Shown: positions 47,253-60,179 of the stretch, piece by piece
Layout: each line of letters starts with the position of its first letter
How positions within the stretch are numbered: position 1 is the stretch's first letter
Assembly (NCBI GenBank): GCA_030063045.1
Contig: JAQSEB010000082.1
Location: forward strand, 2,914,001 to 2,978,000
Origin: Pratylenchus scribneri
Taxonomy: Eukaryota > Nematoda > Chromadorea > Rhabditida > Pratylenchidae
Reading direction: 5' to 3'
DNA: 64,000 nucleotides
Notes under the pieces: generated by a model
What the model saw: the letters and a program-made list of their open reading frames with translations, nothing else
Told to the model about the DNA's origin: nothing
Databases searched by the model: none
Made by a program: the position numbers and the translations under genes

Positions 47253-50200
47253 ATGAATTTTTTCTCGCCTCCCCCCTCGCCCATGCCCAATGGACTCCCA
47301 TCGATGTCCTCCTCATCCACATCGTCGCCATTTACGTTTTCCCAGCTGCCACCACAAAAACCGCCCCAATCCCCAATTCGAGTTCAATCGCCGCCAATGG
47401 GTGTTTTGATAGAAGAGGATGAAGAAGAAGAAAAGGAAGAAGAAGAGGAAGAGGAAGAAGTAATTGGAATAAAGGAGGAGACGAAAAAGAATGAAGAAAA
47501 TGTTGCAGAAAAAAGGGCAAAATTTCGGCTCCATTGAGAATGAAATGGCCAAGGATATAGAGGAAATCGAAGAGGCAGCCGACAAAATGGCATTCATTGA
47601 GGAACAGGTGATTGGATGGAAATTTGAATAAATGAGAGGGAAAGGGGAATAAGTATTATCCCTATCTATGGTCAATCAAAACCTAGGTAAATAAGCCTAA
47701 ATTATTTATTTACATTTAATTCATTTGAATGTTCTGTTCTATTTATGGCCAAAATTGACCTTTAATTTTGGAATTTTTGCCCATATTACTAAAAAATTAA
47801 ATAATTTTGCATTTTTCAAGGACAGGGCAAGTCAATTTTATCCAAAAATGTCATATTTTATTCTTTCGGGGCTTATTCATTCTAATAAGGCAAATATTAG
47901 TCTCCATACCATTTGACGGATTGAACCATATTCTTTTGGCCAATAATAATATTAAATCGATTTTATTTTGGCCCTTTTTACAGCGTGCGGTCTTTTTGAG
48001 CCCGTGGATTTTTGGGAGAGGCGAGCGATTATTTTTCCCCTCAGAAATCCTTTCTATAAGGGTTTTTGTTTTTATTTCCGCAATATTTGCATTTCAATAT
48101 AACAAAAAATAATTATTTTTGTGCACATTATTCTTTTTAGGCACTTCGTCTGTTCACTTTGTGCGACAAAGATTCAAAAGGATTTATTGTTCGATCGGAT
48201 TTGGAACATCTTCAATTGTTGATTTCGGCGGAACAATTTTTGCAAGTGGAAAGGGCATTCGATTTGGCCGATCGGTATCGAGTAAATTTGGTCTATGAGA
48301 AGGACTTCCTCACAGTGATAAGTAAGTTTACAATTAAAATTAAATTAATTAATTTAATATAGAACCGTTTTTGCTGGGAAAAGGCACAAAAAGTTCGCAG
48401 AGGATGGAAAAAGGTGGAATAACCGAATTCCGGAATATTTCCCTGGACACGGACAGTGAAAGGGTAAGGATCTATTTTTAGGTATTTTGAATGATTTTAT
48501 CAAATAGAAATGTTCATCCGGTGAAGAATGGTCCCCGACCCGAAAATTGACCATCGCAATTGACAGTGGCCCATGTGAGGGCGGAGGAGGCGGATTGGCT
48601 GCAGCGAATTTGGGCCGAGATGAATATTCGACGACGACCACAATCAGTCCAATGGGCTATTTGGGCGGCATTTCGCCCTCTTCCCAATTGAGTGAATATT
48701 GGCATGGCACAAATTCAACAAATGGAGAGAGACGAACCACCGGCGGAAGTATTCAAATTTTACAATAAAATAATAAATGGGAATGGGAAAACATTTTTGC
48801 CGGTAGATTTAAATTCTTTAGCGAAAAGCTAAATTAACTTTTAAATCTTTGATCCTAAACTTTTGCCATTCGATTGAACTTATCGAGACGCATCGTTTGG
48901 CCTATATATTTTAATGGCTTAGATCAACTAAAAATTTTAGATACCAAAAATCAAAATATGGTTTAAACGGTTTAATACCTTGAAGTTATTCAAATCATGA
49001 CAATCAATATATCAATCGACGAATCTTGATGAGTTCTATTTAATGGCATACTAATGTTTATATGGTCTAAGAACAAGCATTAGCAATTTATCCTATAAAA
49101 ACTGATCTTTCGGCAAAAGAATTGGCAATGGCACCCATAATAAATGGTTTCAAATTATAGGAATGTTTAAATATATACATAGAATTGGATAATGTCCGAA
49201 ATTAGTGTAATGAATTCACTTCATTTTAATATTTTTTGTTAATTGAAACGAAATTTTAAAAAAAACAATTTTTAATTTTTTATTCCTCTATTACAAATAA
49301 ATGGAACACTTACAAGTCAATAAAAATGAATTAAAATCAATTTTTGTTTTAGGCTATTCCCCAGGCAGTCAAAGTGGCATTTCGCTTCACGATGAATTAC
49401 TGTTGACAAATCCAAATTTGGGACATCGATATCAACATCAAAATTCGGCACCAAACAATTTTGAGCGTTCTTCAAATGGAGTAAATTGAAATAGGATATA
49501 GGAGAATTAAAATATTTTTATAATCAGATATCTGCCCATGTTTTGCTACATGAAATAAAATCACCAGGGTCGACTTGTTCCGAACCAATTCCATTCAAGG
49601 AGGCCGAATTTATGCAACATTTATTCACCAGAAGGACCACATGTGGGAATCCAGCTGTCAGTTTATTCAATTATTTTTTATCAAAATCAAAAAAAAAACA
49701 TTAATTGATCAATAAATATTGATTATTTTACGAAAAAAATCTAATTTATATTTATTTTTTATTTCTTTAAGAGTATTTGTCCGGAACGAATTTTCAAAGT
49801 GGTTTTTGTTGGTGATTCTGCCGTCGGAAAAACTTGCTTTTTGCATAGGTTTTCTTTAAAAATTTAATTTATTAAAAATTGATTTTAAAATTATTTTTCA
49901 GATTCTGTCATAATCGTTTTAAACCATTGTTCAGTGCGACAATTGGTAAATTTATTTATGAAATATTTTAACAAATTTAATCAAAATTAGGAGTGGATTT
50001 CACTGTTAAAACATTGTCCGTTCGTGATCGACTCGTTGCCTTGCAATTATGGGACACTGCCGGACAAGAACGGTAAATTGGAATGAATTTTTTAATTTAT
50101 TATTTTCCAAATTAGTTTTCGTTCCATCACAAAGCAATATTTTCGGAAAGCTGATGGCGTTGTCCTCATGTACGATGTTACATCGGTATAATAATATTTA

Positions 50201-51051
50201 TTTAATATACATTATTTTTATTTGAAGGAAACATCATTCGTAAATGTACGAAATTGGATTGAATCAGTGCGGATTGGCGTCGATGATGGATGCGTTTTAT
50301 GTTTGGTTGGAAACAAAGTTGATTTATATCCAAATGAACATTGCCGAACGATCACATATCAGCATGGAATGGATTTGGCAAATGTATAAATTCATTAATT
50401 CATTAATAAACAACTATTATTTATTATAACCTACGGTATTCCTTCTATTGTTCTGAATAGCAATTTGTAAATCAATACTGTAGACCGAATACCGTAATAA
50501 TATCTTTTAATAAGGAAAAGATTTGATTATTTAGAATATGTTTATTGATATTTTTAAATACAACTTATTTTGCTAATAATTTTAATATCATTAAGGAATT
50601 TGACATGCTTTTCTTCGAGACCAGCGCATTCACCGGCCAAGGAATTGATGAATGCATGCAGGCATTAGCATTGTAATTTTTTTTGATATTTTTATCAAGC
50701 CCCAAGATTCATAGATTAATTTTAATTTTTAAATCATTTATAAAAAATGTTAATTAGCAAAGAGATAATTATTTTCTAATTAAAATAGCTGAAAATTTTA
50801 TAGCTAACTAATAAGAGACCAAAAATTAGCCTGCATTTTTTAATTCGAAAATAAATTTTAAAATAGGAATAAATTAATTTGATAGAGAATAATCACTTAA
50901 ATAAGAAATTACAAATAAAAAAATAAAATATTAAACATTTATTAATTTCATTTTTAGACGCCTCCAAATTCGGGAAGATGAGCATATGGATGAATTGATC
51001 AAATTGGAATCAATGATGGGTGGAGGGAAAAGAAGTTGGTGCTGCATTTAA
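47253..51051 (+). CDS. rsef-1: EF-hand and Rab GTPase fusion protein (RASEF / RSEF-1 type)
   Basis: About 14 exons encode roughly 580 aa. The N terminus is Pro/Ser-rich, then poly-Glu; an intron (47460-47508, GTAATT...TTGCAG) restores the frame after the Glu run. Then comes an EF-hand ([14 protein letters not shown]), a Gly/Ser-rich linker, and a C-terminal Rab domain. The Rab part has GDSAVGKT (P-loop), FSATIGVDF (switch I), [12 protein letters not shown] (switch II), GNKVDL, ETSAF, and a C-terminal CCI for prenylation. Known: RASEF-type proteins join calcium sensing to Rab-dependent membrane traffic. The long coiled coil usual in the family is not obvious here. The start is the first Met before the Pro-rich block. 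Confidence 0.9.
48750..49351. repeat. Intron with dispersed motif copies
   Basis: This roughly 600-bp intron of the EF-hand/Rab gene is ten times longer than its neighbours. It contains two oppositely oriented copies of the dispersed motif (48879-48906, TATCGAGACGCATCGTTTGG; 49007-49040, ATCAATCGACGAATCTTGAT). It probably holds an old inverted-repeat element whose ends have decayed. Confidence 0.5.
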
Positions 51052-51463
51052 AAAGAGGGAAAAAAACAATTTGGGCAATATTTTTATTCCGTTTTATAAA
51101 TTTGATAAATATTATTTTTATTCACCAATATTTTTTTCCTCTTTTATTCATAATTTTATGAGCACGAATTAGGCCGATCATCGCCGAAAAAGTAAATCGT
51201 ATGGCTTCAAGTGGTTTTGGTATAACTTGAGCTCAAGGTGAAGAAGATAGAAGGGGTTTAAGTAGGATGAGACGGAAGGAAGGATGGCTACGCGCATATT
51301 TTGGTGATGAACAAGGGCATTGGATGAGGGGGACAACCCTCAAGCACGACCCGCAAATTGATTGGGAATTGCGCATAAACTTGGTTGCGCAACCATCTTA
51401 TTAAGGAGAGACCAAAAACGGAAGGAAAAGGTTGAATTATTGATAAAAATCATTAAGTCCAAA
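51052..51463. other. Intergenic spacer
   Basis: Short spacer between the EF-hand/Rab gene and the ZP-domain gene in the same orientation. The middle (51170-51420) is less AT-rich than usual but has no ORF with recognisable features. Confidence 0.5.
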
Positions 51464-53173
51464 ATGTACCCTACCAATCCACTATTATTTCTATTTAATT
51501 TTTTATCAATTTTTCTGCTAATTTTGGTATTTAATAAATATATATTTAATTAAATAATTATAAATTTAGGTTCGAATTAAATGCAATGAAATGCTCGAAG
51601 GTTTTTGATTAAAAATTCATTAAAATTTAATTAAATTTTCAGATCGAGAAGTTGTTTGTTCCTCAGATAGAATGGTTGTAAATTTGAGCTTTCGGAATCC
51701 ATTCAATGGGATTGTATTTGTGCAAGGCAAATTCAACAATGAAAAGTGTAAATGGCGAGGAAATGGTGGACATTATTTATTGGTCCCTAAATATATTTAT
51801 TATTAAAAATTATTTTGACAAATTTAGGTAATTTTGCCTTTAGGCCGACCATCATTTTGTGGAATTCGATGGGATCCAGTCAATTAATATTATATTAATA
51901 TTTTAATTCAATATTTTTTTAGATTATTGGGGAACATTCCGTAATGTTAATTTTGTCCTCCGATGCACAAATATTGACGCAACAATCCTTGTCATTGTCC
52001 GTCAGTTGTGTTCACGCTAGAAAAGAACAATCATTGACATTGACAATTGGGTCACCTTCAATTGATTCTGGCTTCAGGACAATGTTCAAAAAATAATTAA
52101 TAATTCTGAATTTAATTTTTAAAAATTATTCCAAATATAATTAATTTTTAGTGACCGTGAATCGATTGCATCTTTGCTTGGAAGAGCGCCAGCAATCCCG
52201 GCATTCTCCTTACAAATTCGGGATGCCCATGGATTGGATGGACAAATATTAAATGAAGCAGCAATTGGTCAAAGGTGAATAAAAAATATAATTGTAATAT
52301 AAATTGTATAAATCACTCATAGATTAACATTGGATGCCTCACTCAGCGACAACAGTAATATCATTAATGTTTTAATAAAAATATATATTAATTAATTAAT
52401 TAATTATTTATTATTTAATTAATTAATTAATAATTATCCTCTCCTCTTTATTTAGCATTTTATGATATATTTGTTCATGGATGCATTGCTCATGATGGGT
52501 CAAGAAATTCGGAAGCATCAATTCAAATAATTGATGATAATGGGTACAAAAATACAAAATTATTATTTATTTATTTTTATTTTTTTCAAGTTGTGCAATT
52601 TCCCTGCCTCGTGCCGTCGATGGGCCAACAATGATTTCGCCTCAAAATGAAAATGGAGGGAATGGCCATCCAAAACATGTTTTTGTCTATTTTTACGGAT
52701 TTCAATTCACCACCGGTCCAATTGTTTATTTTGAATGTCAAATCACTCTTTGTATGGCACCGTGTGCTGTGAAAGTAATTTTAAAACAAAATTTCAAATT
52801 TGATTGCAATTAATTTGCAGCAATGCAATGAAAATTCGGCCATTCATGGCAGCACTTCGGCAACAATTTCGACGAGAATTGTCAAAACTCAACTGAATAT
52901 GAGGCCACAAATACTTCAACCAATTTCACTAGGTAGAATATAATTAAATTAATAAACTGTTGATTTTTCCTATTAGCTCCTCATGCTGAAAAATTAATCG
53001 GCGAAATTCAACCCAATAAACAACCAATTTATGCCAATTTAATAAATTGCACCAATTTGGCATGGCTTCTGATTCTCTCAACATTTAGTGTCCTTCTTTG
53101 CATTTCAATTTGGACAATTTTCATAAAATTACACAAAATTATCACCGGAATTTATAAAGCGATAAAGGCGTAA
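51464..53173 (+). CDS. ZP-domain (cuticlin-like) membrane protein
   Basis: A ten-exon model starts with a signal peptide (MYPTNPLLFLFNFLSIFLLI) and a short first intron. The ZP module follows: VRIKCNEMLE, VVCSSDRMVVNLSFRNPFNG, KFNNEKCKWRG, VSCVHARKEQ, LQIRDAHGLDGQILNEAAIG, FYDIFVHGCIAHDGS, DDNGCAISLPRAV, FQFTTGPIVYFECQITLC. The last segments have ICTNLAWLLILSTFSVLLC-type hydrophobic sequence as a C-terminal membrane anchor. Known: nematode ZP proteins (cuticlins and related) polymerise in cuticle or the apical matrix. The exon boundaries at 51911-51923 and 52089-52151 are my best choices and could shift. Confidence 0.87.
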
Positions 53174-54399
53174 AAGATGAATTCAACAAATTCAAATTAT
53201 ATTTATTAATAATATTTATTCTCTAAAATTGATATTTTATTTTTTAATCTTTTTTGTAAATAAAAAATAAGATTTATCATGAGATTGTCATTTGTCATGG
53301 TTGATCGATAAATAAGGTATTACACCCTTAGAACCATTTTTCTATTTTGGGTTCAAAACTTTTAAAATTGGTTAAATCTGTGCCAAATCCCAAATCATGA
53401 ATCAAAAATGTGTCTCGAAGAGATCTATCAATTGGTTGTATGTTTTGGTGGACTCTGGGTCAAATAATTGAACTGTTATAAATAATTTTTTCGCCGTTTT
53501 AAATATTTCTCATTAATTAATTATATCAACAAATTCGAATAGTTTTAATAAATTTTTCAATTTTACGCTCATTATTTATAATAAAAAAATTTAAAAAATA
53601 TTTGAATAATAAAAAGGTATGAAATATATTTTTAAAAAATGAATAAATTTACTATGAATTTAACATTTTTATTAATAAAATTCCATAAATAAATTATCTA
53701 ATCTGCTTAAATTTTTTAATTCAACGGTAAATCAACAAGTTCCTCAAGCCATGGATAATCAACTCGGGTATCTTCAATTTGCCGGACCTTATTAATTGCT
53801 TGCCGAATATTTCGAGCCATATCGGACTCCATTTTCTCTACAAAAATGAGAATGGTGAAAAATTTTATAGAAACTGTCGACATTAATTATTTGTCTAAAA
53901 GTATGGTATGCTCACAGAAATGGAGCCGAAATATTTTCGGGTATCTCAAAAATTTTTTTAATTGAACAAAAAATTAATTTTTATACCAAAAAATAGAGAA
54001 CACTTTTAGAATATAATATAAGTTTTAAAAGGAATGTACATATATACTGAAAATAAAACGAATTAATTCCTCCAATTTCATTGTTAATTTTTTCCTTTAA
54101 TATTTTCCATTTTTTCTTCAGATGTAGTCAGCTGACATTTCTCCACATTGGAACTGACCCTTTTTTTATTTTATTTGGCCAAATAGAATAAATTCGATAT
54201 GCCTTTGAAAGTGATCATGAATGTACCACAAATTTTTGACACCTGTTGTTTTATTTCCCCCAGAGGACATCAATTTTTGCAGCATTTTTAATGATCAACA
54301 ACACCGCACATTTATTTAATTGATTTTTAAAATATATTTATATTTATTGTTTAAATATTTAGCTGATATTTTAGCCATTTTATAAAAAAAATTCTGAAA
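53174..54399. other. Intergenic region with possible short minus-strand exon
   Basis: AT-rich spacer. The dispersed motif occurs near 53395-53435 (GTGTCTCGAAGAGATCTATC). On the minus strand, 53832-53721 reads ESDMARNIRQAINKVRQIED and ends in VDLPLN with a stop, preceded by a possible splice acceptor. No upstream exon could be found, so I do not call a gene. Confidence 0.4.
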
Positions 54400-54946
54400 A
54401 TGGTCCATAATTTTGTTATATATTTGACCTTCCTATTTTGTGTAGGATCATCTCAAGGTTTACATTCTTTCCATTAATTAAAATAATAATTTTATAGCAT
54501 TACGTTGCTATTTCAAAACAGCCGCTGGCCCCAAATTTGAGATGGACGAATGTCCATCAAATACAAATGAATGCTTCACGGCACGATGCCGTTCCCAAGT
54601 GGATGGAAACCGTGTTGGTGGTTGGTTGAAATTAGATAAATTAAAATAATAATTTTTTTCTATTAGATATTTTAATTTTTTTCCACAAAATTCCCATAAT
54701 AAATTAATAATTTAAGTATTGGCTGGATGTTTCACACGAATTTTTGCCACAATTTTCCAACCAATGTTCCAACGGCATCATGCCTGCGATCCACCACATT
54801 TTTGTTCCTATGATTTCTGTAATTCATCGGGAAAGCAAAAACATCGAGCAGAAAACAATGCCGTGGGTGCTAAAAATGGTGGAAAATTCCAAATCATTGG
54901 TCTGCTGATATTTTCATTGGCAACAATAATGATTTTCTTTGTATAA
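54400..54946 (+). CDS. Ly6/uPAR-like small secreted or GPI-anchored protein
   Basis: Three exons join to about 140 aa. A signal peptide (MVHNFVIYLTFLFCVGSS) is followed by LRCYFKTAAGPKF, ECPSNTNECFTARC, VLAGCFTRIFATI, HHACDPPHFCSYDFCNSSG. The Cys spacing, with a terminal CN before a polar stretch, is that of the Ly6/uPAR three-finger fold. The C terminus ends in a hydrophobic tail (IIGLLIFSLATIMIFFV) that fits GPI anchoring. Known: nematode Ly6-like proteins include modulators of neuronal signalling; the specific partner here is unknown. Confidence 0.85.
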
Positions 54947-55310
54947 TGCTCAAAAGAATGAAGAAAATTATAAATGAAATGAATCAACATTTGTTGCAGC
55001 CGATCTCGTTTTTTAGTTTCCACTGACCAGAAATAGTGTGGTGGCAGACATTGTAGTTTGTGACTAATGGCCATATCTCGGCTACTAGGCCACCTAGAGC
55101 AATATTTTTTTTATTCTTAGCCCTTAATATTTTTAAAATATATACAATCCGTTACAGAAATTTTTCCTCTGTTTTTAGTATAAAAATTTTTTGGTCGATT
55201 AAAATTTTGAAAATACCCAAAAATTCTACTTCTGTTAAAGCCGATGTGTCTGTCGGCTCCATTATTGTGAATCTAGCTTAATTCCCGACAAATTCATTTT
55301 AATTAAAAAA
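54947..55310. other. Intergenic spacer between convergent genes
   Basis: Sequence between the 3' ends of the Ly6-like gene (+) and the next minus-strand gene. It is slightly less AT-rich, includes TATCTCGGCTACTAGGCCAC near 55073, and has no recognised element. Confidence 0.45.
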
Positions 55311-56965
55311 CTAACTCAAATTTTCTTTGCTATGGGCCCACATCATTGGCCATAACCGCGCATTCATTTTGCTCCTTTCCCGATCAAAAATTCTACTTTT
55401 TGATTTATAATATTTATAAATTGTTAGCATATTGAAATCCTTAATAATTCTAAGATGATCTCTTTCAAAATATTTTGAAAAATTTGGCAAATTCCCCATC
55501 ACCGGTGGATCTTCAAAAATGAAAAACAGGAGGCCAAGCAAATAGGCTTCAGTCTTAAAAAATAAATTATTTTATATATTAATTGTGTGCCAATTTTTTT
55601 GTCCACAAATTTTAATTTTTTTTTTTTTTGCCGACAAACTTAAAATGTTTTAGGAATCAATTTTCATCTAGCATTTGACAAATTATTTCATTTTTTATGA
55701 GCTCACTGAAATGCTTCGATTCACATATAATATATAGTTTGTCTGATTTGGTTTAAAACTGATGAGAAACCACTAAAATCATTTAAAGTTTTTGGTTTAA
55801 AACTCGGTTATTGTTAATGTCAGGCTAAATCAGATAATAAAATATATATGAAACGACTCGTTTCAATAAGCTTTACAAAAAGGTAAATATTTGCCTGGTG
55901 TAAATCGCTTCTTAAATTGTTATATAAAATTTATCTAAAAAATATTTTCCCTAAATTGTCTCAAATTCATATAGACATTCAAACAACCTTTCCTGGCACT
56001 TTTTTGTCGAATAAATGAGTGTTAGTAAATGTATGCCTTTCACATTCATCCAAAATTGTTTTGAATAAAATTTGCAAATTGCTCGCCAAATCGTCGTCAG
56101 TGCATTCCATCAATTTTTTTGTAATTATTTTAGCTCTTTTTATTGGCAATTTTAAAATTCTGCTATTCTTTTTTAACAACACTTTTATTGACAAATTTGA
56201 CAAATTTTCCCTCAACTTTTTGGGAAATATAATAAAATTTTATGCGGAACTTTTTGCGTGATTTTAGGGCCAATTAATTTATAGTTTTTATAGGAAACAA
56301 AATCTTCTTAATCGACTTTTGCTAGCCATATATTTTTAATAAATTTGACAACTTTTATCCCTGATTTGTTAAATTCAAAGATTTTTGGATTTGATTGGAA
56401 ATTACAAAAATTTCTGACCTAAAAGTGAGAAAATAGTCAAAAATTCGATAATTCGGTTTTAACTTTATGGCCAATTATGATTGATAAGTAATTTTTGAAA
56501 GGATTAATACAATGGCTAAAGAGAGCTAGTCATTTGCAAAATTCGGCAGGTAATATAAATTCATATTTATTCCCTCACCTTTTGTTGCTCTTTTTCAATT
56601 GTTTCGAGTTCATTCTCCACCATTTTTTTAATATCATTTACATTTATCAATGATTTCATTTGAATATCAAAATTGTTCCAAATGTTTTTCTCAAAATCGC
56701 CAAATTGAAAATTCTTCAATTCATTGGCTTTTTTAGAAGTTTTCGCTTCCAATTCTTCTACAATTTCATCCTTATTCTTTTCTTGTTTGTCATTTACAAT
56801 CAAGATTTCATATTTTATCATGAATTTCAATTTATTTTCATCAGTTTCATCTATTATTATATTGTAATATTCCCTAAGAATATTTTCATCAATTTCCAAT
56901 TCCTTTTTATACTCATATTCCTGTTTTTGCATTTGCCCAATTATCCCTTGAGTGTATTTGATCAT
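55311..56965 (-). CDS. Unrecognised intracellular, Lys/Glu-rich multi-exon protein
   Basis: Three minus-strand blocks join by good splice sites. The first, 56965-56570, is Lys/Glu-rich and likely helical (NDKQEKNKDEIVEELEAKTS, ENELETIEKEQQK). The second, about 56217-55990, contains IKRAKIITKKLMECTDDDLA and LFDKKVPGK. The third, 55558-55311, begins TEAYLLGLLFFIFEDPPVMG and ends WAHSKENLS. No signal peptide. The 5' end is uncertain: sequence at 57117-56960 (GIEGRNRFEHMVNDQSIKER) may be an earlier exon in a frame that does not join simply. No family is recognised. Confidence 0.5.
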
Positions 56966-57356
56966 TTTGATTTGCTATCGGCATTGTCCACAATTTGTAA
57001 CAAATGAATCAGCCCAATTCGTTCCTTTATGCTTTGATCGTTGACCATATGTTCAAAACGGTTCCTACCCTCTATTCCATTCGTCTCATCCAACCAATAT
57101 TTGAACAAAATTCTTGAAAAAATTAAATTTACCAAATTTTATCGAAAAAATGAATGATCTACCGCATTAAAGGAATGTTTTGTTAGTTTTTTTATTACTT
57201 TATTCCCTAATTAACACTATTTTTGAATCTCTTTGCGACTCTAATAATAAAATCCCTCAAAAAGTCATCACATGGTTTCTAATTGAATAAATTAGTAGTC
57301 AATTTTCGAACAATATCTCCCTGGCTGAGATCCAACTACCACCCCACCAGCAGCAA

Positions 57357-58012
57357 TCAGCACACCCACTTATGGAGATCTTTGAGTGCCGCAACAAAAT
57401 TCTGCTCTCTTTTATTTTGCTTCTTTTCCTTTTTATTACCAAATTTTGCCAATTTCCATTTTTCCATTTTCCCAATAATTTGATCGACCCCTTCAAGATA
57501 TTCCCCATTGAATTGAGCGAATATTGGCTTTCCCCGGGGAGATGCCAATAAAAATTGATTGCTGAAAATCTGTTACAAAAATGAGAAAAATTAAGGAAAA
57601 AATAACAATCACACATAATGTGGAATGTGAGCCAAGTCCAGCCAAGCTGCCAGCATTGCGCCTTCCACCGATTGGAAGGGGAATCCCATACTTGGTGGTT
57701 CCATGAAAACATAAAGGAATTCACCCACAACTCCAATTTTTTGAATCATCAAATTCGACATTAGCTGTTGATTTCCTTGGAGTTTATAGAGGCGAGCTAA
57801 TTTCAAAAGGGAGAAATATTAAAAAGTCGAATAAAATTCATTTTCATTTACCATTAATTAAGCCAATGGAAAGGGTGGAAATGAGGTAGAATAATAAATG
57901 GGTGAAAAGACGGTTCACCATTTGGGTCAACTGCGGGAAATGAGTGAGGTCGGGATAACTTTGGCAGAATTTATCTGAGTGAGCATTTTTGACTTCATAA
58001 ACTCTAAATATG
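57357..58012 (-). CDS. Unrecognised membrane-associated protein, 5' end not found
   Basis: Three minus-strand exons with clean GT-AG borders. The first carries YEVKNAHSDKFCQSYPDLTH and a hydrophobic LFTHLLFYLISTLSIGLIN. The second has RLYKLQGNQQLMSNLMIQKI, EPPSMGFPFQSVEGAMLAAW and DLAHIPHY. The last has SPRGKPIFAQFNGEYLEGVD, then a Lys-rich stretch, and stops after HKWVC. The first exon opens with a splice acceptor, so an upstream start exon is missing from my model. No family is recognised. Confidence 0.5.
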
Positions 58013-58252
58013 AAATAAAAAAACAAAATTGGATGAAGGTCGAATGGTTGGGTTGGTCGAGAATTTGTCGATCAAACAAATAAGGGAGAAATGAACCTAT
58101 AGCAAAGGGCTTTTAGAGGAGAGAAGCACAGAGAAAAGCTGCTGACATTGCGCGCTGCTTAAGATGATGTGGATTGGCCAAAATGGTTATAGTAATTAAA
58201 AAAATATAATCCAATTTATATAAACAAAATTAAAACATAAAAATCAATTAAT

Positions 58253-60179
58253 TCAAACAATATTCTCCCAAATATTTGTGTAATCCAATCGACTATGTTT
58301 ATCCAAAAAAACTTTGCTCAGCAAAACCATTTCCGTGAAATCTTTGTCCACTTTATTCTGAATATAATTTATTATTTATTCATCAATTAAATCATTAATC
58401 TAACCGTCAAATCCCATATTAATAACATTAATTTGCCAAAACGAATTGGGACTGAATCGAAGTTTGGGCCAGAATTATTTTGGCACTGATGGCTAACAAG
58501 GGAATGAAGTTCCTCGAAAAGTGCATTCAATTTTGACTCAAATTGATTTTCGGATACTCTGTTCACTAAAAGAAATAATTAAATAAATTTTTGATGAATT
58601 AAAATTGACCACAATTCCAGAGGATTATTCCAACCATTGCGGAAAATTCCATTTGGGAAACGCCCAATGGTTTGTATCGATTCACGGTCATATCCAAAAT
58701 AAAATTGGACAAATTCTTGGCCATTCTTAAATTAATAAACTTATTTATTTTTTATTGAATTTGTTCCAAAACTTTTTCTGTTCGTCAGCTCCAATTCCGA
58801 CGGCATCGTAAGATTCATCATTGGACAAATCAAAAACAAGGCCTGGATAAAAAATCAATTCGGTTAAATTTTCACGGTTCGGAAATTTTTCCATCTTCAA
58901 AAATAATAAATTTAAAAAAATAAGTAATAAAATTGGTAACCGTCATTTCCAAAATGTGAAAGAAACCGAAATGGCAAATGAAATCGTGCATAATTCGGGT
59001 CTGGATAATAATTAATTTATATTTCTGCCCTTTTTATTTTTAATTTACCATTTCAATGCCAATAATGCCTAATAAGGGCTTTTCCTATTCATCCTACTCT
59101 AACCCCACTTTTTGCCTAATCGCCCGTGCCACCCAGTATCAATCAAATATTGCCTCAATCTATCTTTTTAAATCCACCCTTTTTCCTCTCTATTTGCTTT
59201 TTTACCCTAAACATTTTATCAGATTTTCCGCACAATAATAAAGAATAATTTAAAGTCGAATGTCCCTTTATCCCTATCTCCCGTTCATTGGGACACTGGG
59301 TACGACTTTAGGCCATCGGCGAATGCCCGAGACGAAAGACCGCCCTGCTCTTTTTCACTCCAAATAACTTTCGCCCTAGATTTTTAAAATAGATTAGGAC
59401 TAATATACCTTTTGTTCCTTTGTGAAAATGTGACCAAATTCGGGTAATTCACTTTTGACAAATTCCAAATAAATTGGTGCACTAATTCGATCCAACATTG
59501 CCGTTTCATTGTGCGTTACGCGCCTCAATGTGTCGCCCAAGAAAACATCCAAACCCAAATGCTGCACACAAATTGCCCTTAAGCTTCCTTTGAATATCGA
59601 AATTTCCTTGGCAATTTTTTGTGACATTGGAAAAGGTGAAATGCCAAAATGCTATTAAAATCCAATATTTTTATTTTCGTAATTTAAAAAAAAAACTTTT
59701 ATAATAATTGAAGAATTTTGCTGATTTTGTTGTAATATTTCGTATTGAGATTGAGGTAGGATGGGTGAAACTGCCGATGAAGAGGATGAAGTGGGGGGAT
59801 TAACAATTTGAATATGCCTCTTCCTTTTTTGCCCAATTCTGGTGCGACCTTCTGCTGCTTATTAGTAATAAATTTATAAATTTAATAAAATTATTTTCTA
59901 ATACTTTTTGTGGTCATTCCCATTTGAATGCATCTTTTAAATCGACAAGCTCGACATGAATTCCTCATTCCATCTTGGGGGATAATCTATTTATTTTTAA
60001 ATGTTTCTGGCCAAAAAACCTTCATTAATTGGACAATCATTTTGGGCACGGCAAACATATTCTTTGCCTTCCTTAATTGATCTCCGGAAAAAGGCGGCAC
60101 AACAACGGCATGAAAACACATCGAAGAAATAGCCTTCACCCGGGGCATGGCAAATCATACAGGAATGGACTTGAGGCAT
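58253..60179 (-). CDS. Nuclear hormone receptor (nematode NHR)
   Basis: Minus-strand gene. The first exon (60179-60020) carries the first zinc finger (CMICHAPGEGYFFDVFSCRC with CAAFFRR, C-x2-C-x13-C-x2-C) and the start of the second (CRAQNDCPINE). The next exon gives GMRNSCRACRFKRCIQMGM, then a basic hinge. The ligand-binding domain lies in several exons further on: SLRAICVQHLGLDVFLGDTL, LDRISAPIYLEFVKSELPEF, VFDLSNDESYDA, VNRYKPLGVSQMEFSAMVGI with LWN, and IRFGKLMLLIWDLTNKVDKD near the end. It stops at 58253. Known: sequence-specific transcription regulator with unknown ligand. The intron at about 59050-59400 is long and has no recognised element. Confidence 0.88.

Noticed and set aside
47313..47675. 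Minus-strand ORFs rich in Phe/Leu/Ser
   Set aside because: They are the antisense of the poly-Glu and Ser/Pro coding region of the EF-hand/Rab gene.
53721..53832. Short minus-strand exon-like sequence ending in VDLPLN
   Set aside because: It has a plausible splice acceptor but no partner exon within reach; too short to call a gene.
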